Source: Herpetosiphon gulosus
GTDB lineage: Bacteria; Chloroflexota; Chloroflexia; Chloroflexales; Herpetosiphonaceae
DNA: 64,000 nt
Reading direction: 5' to 3'
NCBI RefSeq assembly: GCF_039545135.1
Contig: NZ_BAABRU010000003.1
Coordinates: forward strand, 1-64,000
Of this stretch, positions 16,309 to 24,393 are shown piece after piece. The translations under genes were made by a program, and so were the position numbers. Position 1 is the stretch's first letter. The number at the start of each line of letters is the position of its first letter. Under the pieces are notes generated by a model. That model was not told the DNA's origin, ran no database searches, and was given only the letters and a program-made list of their open reading frames with translations.

Positions 16309-16686
16309 ATGCCAGAAATTCATCCATTGCAAACAACCAATCAACTGCCGTCCACTGCTCTGCATGCCGTAGTAGCAATGTTCAAGGCGCTCAGCGACCC
16401 AACTCGTGCTCAATTAATCTATGTGCTGACCCATCGTACCTGCACCGTCAACGAATTAAGCAGCTATGTTGAGGTTTCAGCTTCAACCGTCTCGCATCAT
16501 TTGGCGAAATTGCGCGATTTAAAATTGGTGCGTACCCAGCGGGTTGGCACCCAAATTTATTACACAATTGATGATGATCATGTAGCGGGAGTATTTCGCG
16601 AGGCGCTCTACCATCTCGATCATGTGGCTGCCCAAAGTTATGGCGCACTCGCCAACAACTTTGAGCAGAAAGAGCCAAATCAATGA
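16309..16686 (+). CDS. ArsR/SmtB-family metal-responsive repressor (CzrA-like)
   Basis: 125-residue winged-helix repressor. The core reads F-K-A-L-S-D-P-T-R (helix 2), then the recognition region V-S-A-S-T-V-S-H-H-L-A-K-L-R-D and the wing V-R-T-Q-R-V-G-T-Q-I-Y-Y. The last helix has D-D-D-H-V (Asp and His) and H-L-D-H further on, matching the alpha-5 interfacial zinc site of CzrA/SmtB (D-x-H...H-x2-H). No cysteine pair of the arsenic type is present. AAGGA precedes the ATG. It is divergent from the CDF exporter, so it should act as the zinc-released repressor of that gene and of itself. Confidence 0.92.
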   Translation: MPEIHPLQTTNQLPSTALHAVVAMFKALSDPTRAQLIYVLTHRTCTVNELSSYVEVSASTVSHHLAKLRDLKLVRTQRVGTQIYYTIDDDHVAGVFREALYHLDHVAAQSYGALANNFEQKEPNQ

Positions 16687-16791
16687 ACCTTCGCTTCCAA
16701 GCAAAGATTGAATTTTAATTGTTCTGCTGACTAACCATCACAGGATTTATGCTTTAATAGGGGTGCATAGTTAAACACAACGAGGAGTTTT

Positions 16792-17475
16792 ATGCCAATC
16801 GGATACCATGCTGGACGCGCTATCGAACTGACCCCATCGATTTTATCGGCTAATTTTGCCAACCTTGGAGCCGATGTCCAAGCTGCCGATCAAGTCGGTT
16901 GTAGCTGGATTCAGGTCGATGTGATGGATGGCCATTTTGTACCCAACCTAACCTTTGGACCACCCGTGATTCAGGCAATTCGGCCTTATTTCAAAGGCAC
17001 ATTGGATGTCCATTTGATGGTCAGCAATCCCGATGCACTGCTCGAAGAATATGCCAAGGCTGGAGCCAACCATATCACAGTGCATCAAGAAGCCAGTGTG
17101 CATCTCCATCGCACAATTCAGCGTATCCACGAGTTTGGTTGTACTGCTGGCGTGGCGCTCAATCCAGCAACGCCAGTCAGCAGCCTCGAAGATATCATTC
17201 ACGATCTCGATTTGGTGCTGATTATGTCGGTCAACCCTGGTTTTGGTGGTCAGAGCTTTATCGAACGCAGCTTGACCAAAATCGCTGCCGTGCGAAGTTT
17301 ACTCGATCAGCGTCACCATGAAGCGGTAATTCAGGTTGATGGAGGGGTTAAACCCAGCAATATCGCCAGCATCGTCCAGGCAGGCGCGACTAACCTGATT
17401 GCAGGCTCGGCTTTTTACTCGCCAACCATCACCCCCCACCAAGCGTGGGATGCCTTTGTCGCCGCTTTAGCATGA
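16792..17475 (+). CDS. rpe: Ribulose-phosphate 3-epimerase
   Basis: 227-residue TIM-barrel enzyme interconverting D-ribulose 5-phosphate and D-xylulose 5-phosphate in the pentose phosphate pathway. Diagnostic motifs: L-T-P-S-I-L-S-A-N-F at the start, the metal-site H and D in Q-V-D-V-M-D-G-H-F-V-P-N, L-D-V-H-L-M-V, M-S-V-N-P-G-F-G-G-Q-S-F, and the second catalytic Asp with the phosphate loop in Q-V-D-G-G-V-K and A-G-S-A-F-Y. Length is normal. AGGAG precedes the ATG. It is a single gene with its own upstream AT-rich promoter region. Confidence 0.97.
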   Translation: MPIGYHAGRAIELTPSILSANFANLGADVQAADQVGCSWIQVDVMDGHFVPNLTFGPPVIQAIRPYFKGTLDVHLMVSNPDALLEEYAKAGANHITVHQEASVHLHRTIQRIHEFGCTAGVALNPATPVSSLEDIIHDLDLVLIMSVNPGFGGQSFIERSLTKIAAVRSLLDQRHHEAVIQVDGGVKPSNIASIVQAGATNLIAGSAFYSPTITPHQAWDAFVAALA

Positions 17476-17532
17476 CTTAAGTCACCCACGAAATCACCCA
17501 TGATAGGGAATGTCAATCTAGGAGCAATGGCC

Positions 17533-17600
17533 TATACTCGGTGTCATCTCCTTCTCCTCTCTTCTCTCGCTAGAACCCCGCAACTGCGGGGTTTTGGCGT
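17533..17600 (+). ncRNA. Candidate small RNA: CU-rich segment plus GC hairpin
   Basis: Within the 478-base gene-free stretch 17476-17953. A promoter-like pair (ATGTCA at 17510-17515, TATACT at 17533-17538, 17-base spacer) would start a transcript near 17545. The transcript would be mostly C and U (CCTTCTCCTCTCTTCTCTC) and then fold into AACCCCGCA/TGCGGGGTT (17574-17593) with central AACT, followed by TTTT. It contains stretches complementary to Shine-Dalgarno sequences. The same plan occurs at 55723-55824. No reading frame is conserved. It could also be only a terminator for rpe with its own leader. Confidence 0.35.
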
Positions 17601-17783
17601 TAATTGGCTTTTTTTTAAATGCGGTGCTGGCAGGTTGGTAAAGTCCCACGTTTACCAACCTGCCAACTGCCCTGATGCTTCCAAACCACAGGAGCGCCGC
17701 AATGAGAGTGTGTAGGCTTAATATAGCAACTAGCAGTTCCAAGGGTCGTTCCAAGCAGGTAGTATTCTGGTTCCAAGTTGAAG

Positions 17784-17846
17784 CTTGATCCACGAAGAGC
17801 ACGAAGGTTAGGTTTTTAGCCACAGATTGCACGAATTGCACGAATG
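17784..17846. repeat. Dispersed intergenic repeat-like sequence
   Basis: Contains CCACGAAGAGCACGAAGG and CACAGATTGCACGAATTG with internal CACGAA repetition. Phrases of this kind recur in intergenic DNA of several bacterial genomes; this is from memory. The remainder of 17601-17953 shows no supported gene. Confidence 0.35.
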
Positions 17847-17953
17847 GTTTCATCCCAAATCGCTTATCCCACATCCCACATCCCTCATCCCTTTGACTTT
17901 TGTCTGCTGATTTTTGATAATAGCATTACACCTAGCATGTCAAGGAGGACAGG

Positions 17954-18697
17954 ATGCTGCACGGGAAAGTTGCGATTGTTACCGGCGGAGCAATTGGAAT
18001 CGGGGCGGCGACGGCTCATTTGTTAGCCAAACAAGGCGCAACGATGATCATTGGCGATATTAATCAGCAAGCTGGATTAGCAACGGTTGAGCAAATTCGT
18101 AGCAATGCAGGCCAAGCCTATTTTCGCCATTGCGATGTTAGCCACGAAGCCGATATTCAGGCCTTAGTGCAATTTGCACTCGATCATGGCGGCTTGGATA
18201 TTATGATCAACAATGCTGGCATTGGTGGACAGCCCGCACCATTACACTTAACCGAGAATCACAATTGGCAACGCGTGTTAGAAATCGACTTAACTGGCGT
18301 ATTTTGGGGTCAAAAATATGCCAGCCAAGCCATGCTGGCGGGTGGCAAAGGTGGCGCGATTGTCAATGTCGCCTCGATTGCTGGAGTGGCTGGCTCACCC
18401 AACCTTGGACCCTATGGCGTGGCCAAAGCAGGCGTAATCCAAATGAGCAAAACTGGCGCGATTGAACTAGCTCCCGCTGGCATTCGGATCAATGCAGTTT
18501 GCCCAGGCTGGACGGAAACCGCCATTTTGGATGGATTCGAGCCAAGCATTCAAGAACGGCTGATTCGCTCGATTCCGCTCAAGCGCATGGGCACGCCTCA
18601 CGAAATCGCCGAACTGATCGTCTTTTTGGCCTCACCAGCGGCTAGTTTCATCACTGGAGCTGAGTACATTATTGATGGTGGGATTACCAGCATGTAG
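17954..18697 (+). CDS. Short-chain dehydrogenase/reductase
   Basis: 247-residue classical SDR oxidoreductase, NAD(P)-dependent. Cofactor motif T-G-G-A-I-G-I-G near the N-terminus with G-D-I-N at the end of beta-2, which favours NAD(H) (Asp binding the adenosine ribose), N-N-A-G in the middle, catalytic Ser in N-V-A-S-I-A-G, and catalytic Y-G-V-A-K. C-terminus D-G-G-I-T-S-M is the usual ending. AGGAGGA precedes the ATG. The gene is followed 26 bases later by an alpha/beta hydrolase and then an acetyltransferase, forming a three-gene run. Substrate unknown. Confidence 0.92.
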   Translation: MLHGKVAIVTGGAIGIGAATAHLLAKQGATMIIGDINQQAGLATVEQIRSNAGQAYFRHCDVSHEADIQALVQFALDHGGLDIMINNAGIGGQPAPLHLTENHNWQRVLEIDLTGVFWGQKYASQAMLAGGKGGAIVNVASIAGVAGSPNLGPYGVAKAGVIQMSKTGAIELAPAGIRINAVCPGWTETAILDGFEPSIQERLIRSIPLKRMGTPHEIAELIVFLASPAASFITGAEYIIDGGITSM

Positions 18698-18723
18698 CTC
18701 AATTTGTGGAGAAAGAGGCTTGT

Positions 18724-19596
18724 GTGACTGAATATACGATTGAACATCAGCTCGATAACGGCATCGAACGCATCATCTATACGCCTCAAGAACAGCGTTA
18801 TCAAACTCCAATTTTAATGGGCCATGGGATGTGGCATGGGGCGTGGTGCTGGCAACCATGGCAAGCATTGCTCGCCGAATGGGGTTGGCAAAGCATCGCC
18901 TTCAGCCAGCCAGGCCATGGTCAATCGCCAGCGCAACGTGCCAATCGCTGGAATACGCTGGGCTATTATTATCGCACGCTCAAGGCTGAAATCGAGCGTT
19001 TGCCAATCAAGCCAATCTACATGGGCCATAGTATGGGTGGCGCTTTAGGCCAGTGGCATCTTGCCAAAGGTGGCGACGATTTGCCAGCAATGGTCTTGGT
19101 AGCCCCGTGGCTGAGCCATAGCATGCGCCCAGTTTTTGCCCATGTCCAGAAACTCGACCCATGGGGCACGCTTTTGTGCTGGCTTTCACTCTCGGCAACG
19201 CCCAGCATTCGCACGCCCAAACGCGCAGCATTTTGGTTTCTCAGTGACGATTCCATCATCAAGCCCAAGCAATTGCATAGCCAGCTTGCGCCCGAATCGG
19301 CATTGGTGTTATTGCAATATCGCTGGCCCTTATGGCGACCAGCTAAACAGGTCAAAACGCCGTTGTTATGGCTCGCCGCCGAGCACGATCGTTGTATTCC
19401 CGAACAGCACTCACGGCCTTCGGCGGCCCATTACAATGCCGAATATTGGGTCATTCCCAAGGCCAACCACGATTTAATGTTTGAGGCCTCGTATCGCGAA
19501 ACTGCCGAATTGATTCATAATTGGTTACAATCTGTTGTTACAGGAACCCAGCATGATCAGCATTCAAGCCTACAATTTCAATCAAGCGCAAGCTAA
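18724..19596 (+). CDS. Alpha/beta hydrolase
   Basis: About 290 residues, alpha/beta-hydrolase fold. Oxyanion-hole motif M-G-H-G-M-W-H-G-A-W, nucleophile elbow G-H-S-M-G-G, acid residue in A-A-E-H-D-R-C-I-P, and catalytic His in K-A-N-H-D-L-M. A cap domain lies between. Likely an esterase, lipase or C-C hydrolase; substrate not known. The frame opens at a GTG at 18706 that has no ribosome-binding site; the GTG at 18724 with AGAGG just upstream is the more likely start. Cotranscribed with the preceding SDR and the overlapping GNAT gene. Confidence 0.88.
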   Translation: MTEYTIEHQLDNGIERIIYTPQEQRYQTPILMGHGMWHGAWCWQPWQALLAEWGWQSIAFSQPGHGQSPAQRANRWNTLGYYYRTLKAEIERLPIKPIYMGHSMGGALGQWHLAKGGDDLPAMVLVAPWLSHSMRPVFAHVQKLDPWGTLLCWLSLSATPSIRTPKRAAFWFLSDDSIIKPKQLHSQLAPESALVLLQYRWPLWRPAKQVKTPLLWLAAEHDRCIPEQHSRPSAAHYNAEYWVIPKANHDLMFEASYRETAELIHNWLQSVVTGTQHDQHSSLQFQSSAS

Positions 19597-20080
19597 AATC
19601 GACCAATTGTGCCATTTATTAATCGATAGCGTTGCCCAAGGTGCGTCGATCGGCTTTCTGCCACCGCTGAGCCAAGCCGTAGCCAGCACCTATTGGCAAG
19701 CGATCATCGGCGATCTGCAAACTGAGCAGCGAATATTATTGGTAGCGTTGCAAGATGATCAGATCGTCGGCAGCGTCCAGCTTGATCTGCCTAGTAAAGC
19801 CAACGCCAGCCATCGCGCCGAAGTGCAAAAATTATTGGTGGATTCGCAATTTCAACGCCGTGGCATCGCCCAACAATTAATGCACCAGCTTGAGCAGCAA
19901 GCCCAAGCCCAAGGCCGTTGGCTCTTAGTGCTTGATACGCGTCAAGGCGATAAGGCCGAGTCGCTCTATCGCAAATTGGGCTATCAGGCGGCGGGAGCAA
20001 TTCCCAATTTTGCCCAAGCTGCCGATGGGGCAACCCACACCACAATCTTTTTCTATCGCGAGTTGGAACACTCAGTTTAA
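19553..20080 (+). CDS. GNAT-family N-acetyltransferase
   Basis: 175-residue acetyltransferase. Acetyl-CoA-binding motif A: V-Q-K-L-L-V-D with Q-R-R-G-I-A-Q-Q-L-M (the Q/R-x2-G-x-G/A loop), followed by L-V-L-D-T and S-L-Y-R-K-L-G-Y, motif B. The ATG at 19553 has AGGA 7 bases upstream and lies within the last 44 bases of the hydrolase gene in another frame, so translation is probably coupled. It acetylates an unknown amine. Confidence 0.88.
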   Translation: MISIQAYNFNQAQAKIDQLCHLLIDSVAQGASIGFLPPLSQAVASTYWQAIIGDLQTEQRILLVALQDDQIVGSVQLDLPSKANASHRAEVQKLLVDSQFQRRGIAQQLMHQLEQQAQAQGRWLLVLDTRQGDKAESLYRKLGYQAAGAIPNFAQAADGATHTTIFFYRELEHSV

Positions 20081-20082
20081 CG

Positions 20083-20380
20083 TTCCCTCACCCCCAACCC
20101 CTCTCCCACAGCGGCGGGCGAGGGGAGTTCTAAACTTTATGATAGCGGGATTCCCCTCGCTTGCTCGGCGATGGGTTCAGCTTACAAGGATCGGTTTTCC
20201 CTGCGAACCACGGTATCCGTGGTTCATCGGTGGATACATACGTGTCGCTGATTGCCTTTTAGGGGGTGCAGGGAGCCTTAATCCCTTACGGGGGTAGGCT
20301 TTTAAGGAATGGGCGGAAGGATGGTGATCCCCCATAAGGATCAAAAACCTACCCTTGCAAGGAGGGGTTGAGGGCATGAA
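20083..20380. repeat. Intergenic repeat patch (468-base gap without gene)
   Basis: The gap 20081-20548 has no supported gene. It begins with a C-rich phrase (CCCTCACCCCCAACCCCTCTCCC, then GCGGGCGAGGGGAG, which pair to form a hairpin), a type widely dispersed in intergenic DNA, from memory. Near 20258-20276 TTTTAGGGGGTGCAGGGA resembles part of the repeat described at 56199-56268. GGTATCCGTGGTTC-type inversions and G/C-rich blocks follow. Probably several degenerate repeat insertions. Confidence 0.45.
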
Positions 20381-20548
20381 AATCGATGATTTGGCGATCG
20401 TATAGGTTTTCCTAAACTCACAATTTCGCTCAGCAAAACCGCCAAGATCTTTTATAATTAAATCACGCTCTTGCTTCATTATTGCCGTTTATTCTGCCCG
20501 ATCAAATTCATTATGTTCAGTAATCTCGGTGGATGTGAAGGAGTTTCT

Positions 20549-22300
20549 ATGCAACGGAGCGCTCTCTATCGATTGTTGTTATTAATGATGCTTAGCGCTT
20601 GTGGCTCCAGCCCAGCCCAGCATCCAACTACCGCCAGCGTTGCTGCTGAAACTCCGGCGATTCTTGCCGCCGAAATTACGCCCGAAGCTCAAACGTACCC
20701 CTTATTGGCCGCCTATCAACAAGCAATCAACCAGGCTTTAACCGCCACACCACCAGTTTTGACCTTGGGCAGCCTCGATTCGCAACAAGCCATGGCCCAG
20801 ATTGTGGCGCTCAACGAACCAAAATTACAAGGCCAATTCGTTGATCAAACGGGAACGCCATTTCGTAACGAGGTGTTTGGGGTTGTGCCAGTCCGCGAAA
20901 GCGATATCATCGAAGCAACTGCTGCCTGCTTGCAAGTCAGTTGCTATCGCGTCGAGGTCTATAATTTTGCATTGAATTTGACCCTCGCGATCACCGTTGA
21001 TATTTCCAATCAAAAAGTGATTGTGGTCGAACGGCTTGCCAACAGCCAACCCGATATTCCCGAGCACCTAACCGCAGTGGCCCGCGAGATTGCCAGCAAC
21101 GCCGCCGAAGTTGAGCAAGCCCTCGGCTACAAACCAACATCGGATCAAGCGGTGATGGCCAATACCAAAACATCGTTGAATGCGACCCGCTGCGAACGCT
21201 CAATCCATTTGTGTGTTGCCCCAACCTTTGTTGCAAGCGAACGCGCACTCTGGGCAATCGTCGATTTGACCGACACCCGCTTGGTTGGGGTGCGCTGGAC
21301 GAATGTTGGGGCAACTGGCCCTGCCGTGACTGAAAAGGGCATGCAAAACGAGGCCGTGCTCAAATATTGCGACCACACCACCCGCCTAGAGCGTGATGGC
21401 TGGGCCTTTGACTATATGCTGACTTCATCCGATGGGCTGCGGATTTCCGATGTGAGTTATCAAGGCAAGCGCTTATTCAAAAGCGCCAAATTGGTCGATT
21501 GGCATGTTAACTATAGCGAACGTGATGGCTTTGGCTATAGCGATGCCGTCGGTTGCCCCTATTTTTCGCAGGCGGCAGTGATTGCGGTCGAACCGCCGAT
21601 GATCGGCGAGATTCGCGAGAATGATCAGGTGGTTGGCTTTCAACTGGTGCAGGAATTTTGGTCGGAGCTGTGGCCTGAGCCATGTAATTATTATTATGAA
21701 CAGGCTTTTTATTTCTATTTTGATGGGCGGTTTCGGCCAGCAATTGCCAGCGTTGGCCGTGGCTGTGGCGATGATGGCACTTATCGGCCTGTTACGCGCA
21801 TCAGTTTGGCCGAGACTGGCACAATCAGCGCCTGGGATGGCACACAATGGCAAGCGTGGGAAACTGAGCAATGGCAAGGAGCCGACACCCGTAAAATCAA
21901 CCCTGATGGCGCGGAATATCGCCTCGATTTAACCAATGGCGAGAGTTACACAATTGCAACCGGTCGTGGCCAATTCGATGATGGCGGACGGGGCGACCAA
22001 GCGTATGTCTATGCAACGCTTGATCATCCTGAGCGCGACGAAGGCGAAAGCGATATGGTAACAATTGGGCCATGCTGCAATACTGATGCCAACCAAGGCC
22101 CAGAACAATTTATCGATAACCCGCCCGAAAGCATTAACAACCAACACATTGTCTTGTGGTATGTGGCCCAACTCAAAAACGATGATACGCCCGGCAGTCA
22201 ATATTGCTGGGCTGAATCGGTGTTGCGGCGCGGCGTGTACATACCCGAAGAATATCCATGTTGGTCGGGGCCGCTCTTTCAGCCAGCGCGAGGCCAATAA
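20549..22300 (+). CDS. Lipoprotein with degenerate copper-amine-oxidase-like domains
   Basis: About 583 residues with a lipoprotein signal (M-Q-R-S-A-L-Y-R, hydrophobic run, lipobox L-S-A-C). The middle (R-V-E-V-Y-N-F-A-L-N-L-T-L-A-I-T-V-D) resembles the N-terminal domains of copper amine oxidases. Further on G-L-R-I-S-D-V-S-Y-Q-G-K, V-N-Y-S-E-R-D-G-F-G-Y-S-D-A-V-G-C, and E-P-C-N-Y-Y-Y-E follow the order of the oxidase core up to the topaquinone motif (N-Y-D/E-Y), and I-V-L-W-Y-V-A-Q recalls its end. The copper ligands H-x-H appear as Y-R-P and the late His is missing, so amine oxidase activity is doubtful. AAGGAG fixes the start. The next gene begins on the base after its stop. Assignment is by eye only. 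Confidence 0.5.
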   Translation: MQRSALYRLLLLMMLSACGSSPAQHPTTASVAAETPAILAAEITPEAQTYPLLAAYQQAINQALTATPPVLTLGSLDSQQAMAQIVALNEPKLQGQFVDQTGTPFRNEVFGVVPVRESDIIEATAACLQVSCYRVEVYNFALNLTLAITVDISNQKVIVVERLANSQPDIPEHLTAVAREIASNAAEVEQALGYKPTSDQAVMANTKTSLNATRCERSIHLCVAPTFVASERALWAIVDLTDTRLVGVRWTNVGATGPAVTEKGMQNEAVLKYCDHTTRLERDGWAFDYMLTSSDGLRISDVSYQGKRLFKSAKLVDWHVNYSERDGFGYSDAVGCPYFSQAAVIAVEPPMIGEIRENDQVVGFQLVQEFWSELWPEPCNYYYEQAFYFYFDGRFRPAIASVGRGCGDDGTYRPVTRISLAETGTISAWDGTQWQAWETEQWQGADTRKINPDGAEYRLDLTNGESYTIATGRGQFDDGGRGDQAYVYATLDHPERDEGESDMVTIGPCCNTDANQGPEQFIDNPPESINNQHIVLWYVAQLKNDDTPGSQYCWAESVLRRGVYIPEEYPCWSGPLFQPARGQ

Positions 22301-23317
22301 ATGAGTCGTCGTAAAAAACGCCCTCAATCCACCCAACCAGCGGCCAAAGCCAGCCCTAAATCAACCAAATCGAGCAACCGCCGCTCGTTATTAGCCTTGG
22401 GCAGTGTGCTGGCGGTGCTCAGTGTTTTAGGTTTAGGTTTGTGGTGGATTAATCGTAGTTCGGCGACTGCCAGCAATTTTCCAGTTGGCGAAGTAACCTC
22501 ATGCAAGCAGATTCCGCCCTTTGCTCAAGCCCAAGGCTTCGGGGTCAATGCCGTTTTGGATACTCAGGCGCGGCGAGTGCGTGGCATGGTGATGTACGAT
22601 CTGACCAGCGATGGGCAAGAGGCCAGCCAACCAGCGCCATATCAACACCTTTCTTGGTCAAAAGCAGGCTACTTGAGTTCGCCAATTTTGGATCGCGATG
22701 GCGCGATTTACGTTGGCGCAGTGCCATGGGTCAGCATTTTGTATAATCCCCCAACAGCAGCCAACAAAGTCTATCGGATCGATCCACGCACTGCCGAATT
22801 GAGCGAATTGCTCGATTTGCCAGCGGCTGCACCTGCTAATAATACTAACCCGTATGGTATTCTGGCGCTCAATTACGATTGCAACACCCATAGTTTGTAT
22901 GTTTCATCGGTGCTTGGCTCGACCAAAGATCAACAATTTGGGCGGATTTTCCGGGTCGATTTAGCCAGGAATAAAGCCAGTATCGTGCTTGATGGCGTTG
23001 ATAGCTTTGGCATTGGAGTGTATAACGGCAACACAGGCAAGCGCTTATATTATGCCTTGGCCCGTCAGCCCCAAATCTACTCAATTGCCCTTGATAACCA
23101 AGGCAACCCATCTGGCCAGCCGCGCCAAGAGATTGATTTTAGTGGTCAAGGTTATCATGGCGATGAGCGCGGACGACGGATTAGCTTTGGTGATGCGACC
23201 ATGCAAGTGCGGATTGTCCAATTCGATTACACCCTAACTGCGGTTACCAACCCAAATGAAACAACCTTGAGCTACCGTTACAACCCACAAACTGATAGCT
23301 GGCAAGCTGAGCCATAA
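22301..23317 (+). CDS. Membrane-anchored beta-propeller-like protein
   Basis: 338 residues. A basic N-terminal tail (S-R-R-K-K-R-P, K-S-S-N-R-R) precedes one transmembrane helix (S-L-L-A-L-G-S-V-L-A-V-L-S-V-L-G, about 29-48), so the rest is outside the membrane. The outer part has blade-like units (S-P-I-L-D-R-D-G-A-I-Y-V-G-A-V, K-V-Y-R-I-D-P-R-T, R-I-F-R-V-D-L-A, Y-S-I-A-L-D-N-Q-G-N) as in SMP-30/NHL-type six-bladed propellers. Its ATG follows directly on the TAA of the upstream lipoprotein gene with GAGG inside that gene, so both are translated from one mRNA and probably work together. Confidence 0.7.
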   Translation: MSRRKKRPQSTQPAAKASPKSTKSSNRRSLLALGSVLAVLSVLGLGLWWINRSSATASNFPVGEVTSCKQIPPFAQAQGFGVNAVLDTQARRVRGMVMYDLTSDGQEASQPAPYQHLSWSKAGYLSSPILDRDGAIYVGAVPWVSILYNPPTAANKVYRIDPRTAELSELLDLPAAAPANNTNPYGILALNYDCNTHSLYVSSVLGSTKDQQFGRIFRVDLARNKASIVLDGVDSFGIGVYNGNTGKRLYYALARQPQIYSIALDNQGNPSGQPRQEIDFSGQGYHGDERGRRISFGDATMQVRIVQFDYTLTAVTNPNETTLSYRYNPQTDSWQAEP

Positions 23318-23490
23318 CCAAGTAGCCTATACGACCGTAGTTCGCAGGTCGTGATTAGCAAACCCAAAATCCCATAACCGAATCCGCCTAAAGTACCGTT
23401 TAAAGCCATGCAGAAAAGCCCAAAATATAGTGTAGTGTGTGGAGCAATATTCGCGTGCAGCTAGCACCTATTCTGCGGCGGAGGCATCGC

Positions 23491-24351
23491 ATGCATACCA
23501 TTATTTTGACTGGTGATAGTGAAGCCAGCATTCACTGTCTGAAAACCATCAGCAGCAGCTATACAGTAAAACCTCTCAGCCCAACCACTGGTGCTGTGCA
23601 TATTGGTGAATATCGATTGACAACCACCACCAGCATTCGTTTGCTGGCGGTTCCTAAAGATTTATACGAGGAATTAGGCAGCGGCTTGATGGAACGCGCC
23701 ATCGCCACCATTACTTTTGTCGATGGCTGCCAGCCCTCGGTGGATAGCGGTTATTTTGTCAACGAGCTTGAAGAACAGGCTTTTCGCTTGGGCAAGCCCT
23801 TGATTGTGGCGGCAACCCGTGGCAATGCCCCCAATGCCTTGAGCAGTGAAGCCTTGCGCGAAGCCTTGGGCACATCAAGCTATGCCACCGTAGCGAGCTG
23901 TGAACTACAACAAATTAGTACCTTGTATCGGCTAATTGGTCAGGCGATTAAACTAGCTCCATCGACTGCCCAGCGCCATGCCCAACTGCAACAAGTGCTC
24001 AATCAATTGGTCAATGTGTCGCACTATCGGCTGCGCGGCATCGCCTTAGCAACTCACGAAGGCCTAACCTGTGCCCTAAGTTTTACCAAATCGAGCACTC
24101 ATCAACGAATCAGCGGCTTATCCAAGGCCTTGTTGGATGTCTATCGTCAAATGGGCTATGCATGTGAATTGGGTTGGGCCAGTGCCTTGATTCTGCATGC
24201 CGATGAAGGTACGCTGATTGTCGAAACCCTTGGCGAATATCTCGTCACAATGTTGTGTGATGATGATTTAGGCGATATTGATGCCTTACGACGTGATCTG
24301 AGTGCAGCATTAATTCCCCAAGCCGCCGAGCCACAACTTCACGCCGCCTAA
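23491..24351 (+). CDS. Pseudo-GTPase (MglA/CvnD-like) fused to a roadblock/LC7 domain
   Basis: About 286 residues in two parts. Residues 1-155 follow the plan of the small prokaryotic GTPases encoded beside roadblock proteins: I-I-L-T-G-D-S-E-A-S-I-H-C-L-K-T-I where those proteins have a G-x4-G-K-T/S loop, then I-R-L-L-A-V-P-K-D in place of the L-F-G-T-P-G-Q switch, T-I-T-F-V-D-G, and P-L-I-V-A-A-T-R-G-N for the N-K-x-D-like part. The G-K-T/S and switch residues are gone, so GTP binding seems lost. The remainder (L-N-Q-L-V-N-V; L-R-G-I-A-L-A-T-H-E-G-L; G-T-L-I-V-E-T-L-G-E-Y-L-V-T) resembles a roadblock/LC7 domain. GGAGG supports the start at 23491, not the upstream frame opening. Confidence 0.6.
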   Translation: MHTIILTGDSEASIHCLKTISSSYTVKPLSPTTGAVHIGEYRLTTTTSIRLLAVPKDLYEELGSGLMERAIATITFVDGCQPSVDSGYFVNELEEQAFRLGKPLIVAATRGNAPNALSSEALREALGTSSYATVASCELQQISTLYRLIGQAIKLAPSTAQRHAQLQQVLNQLVNVSHYRLRGIALATHEGLTCALSFTKSSTHQRISGLSKALLDVYRQMGYACELGWASALILHADEGTLIVETLGEYLVTMLCDDDLGDIDALRRDLSAALIPQAAEPQLHAA

Positions 24352-24356
24352 AAAAC

Positions 24357-24387
24357 GACAGGCTACCAAGCAATTTGGTAGCCTGTC
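24357..24387. terminator. Bidirectional terminator hairpin
   Basis: GACAGGCTACCAA (24357-24369) pairs perfectly with TTGGTAGCCTGTC (24375-24387), a 13-bp stem with a 5-base loop between two convergent genes, preceded by an A-run that serves as T-tract for the reverse strand. Confidence 0.8.
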
Positions 24388-24393
24388 AAGCAT

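Noticed and set aside
17500-17715. 71-codon open frame over the candidate small RNA
   Set aside because: No ribosome-binding site and it crosses a terminator hairpin; composition is not protein-like.
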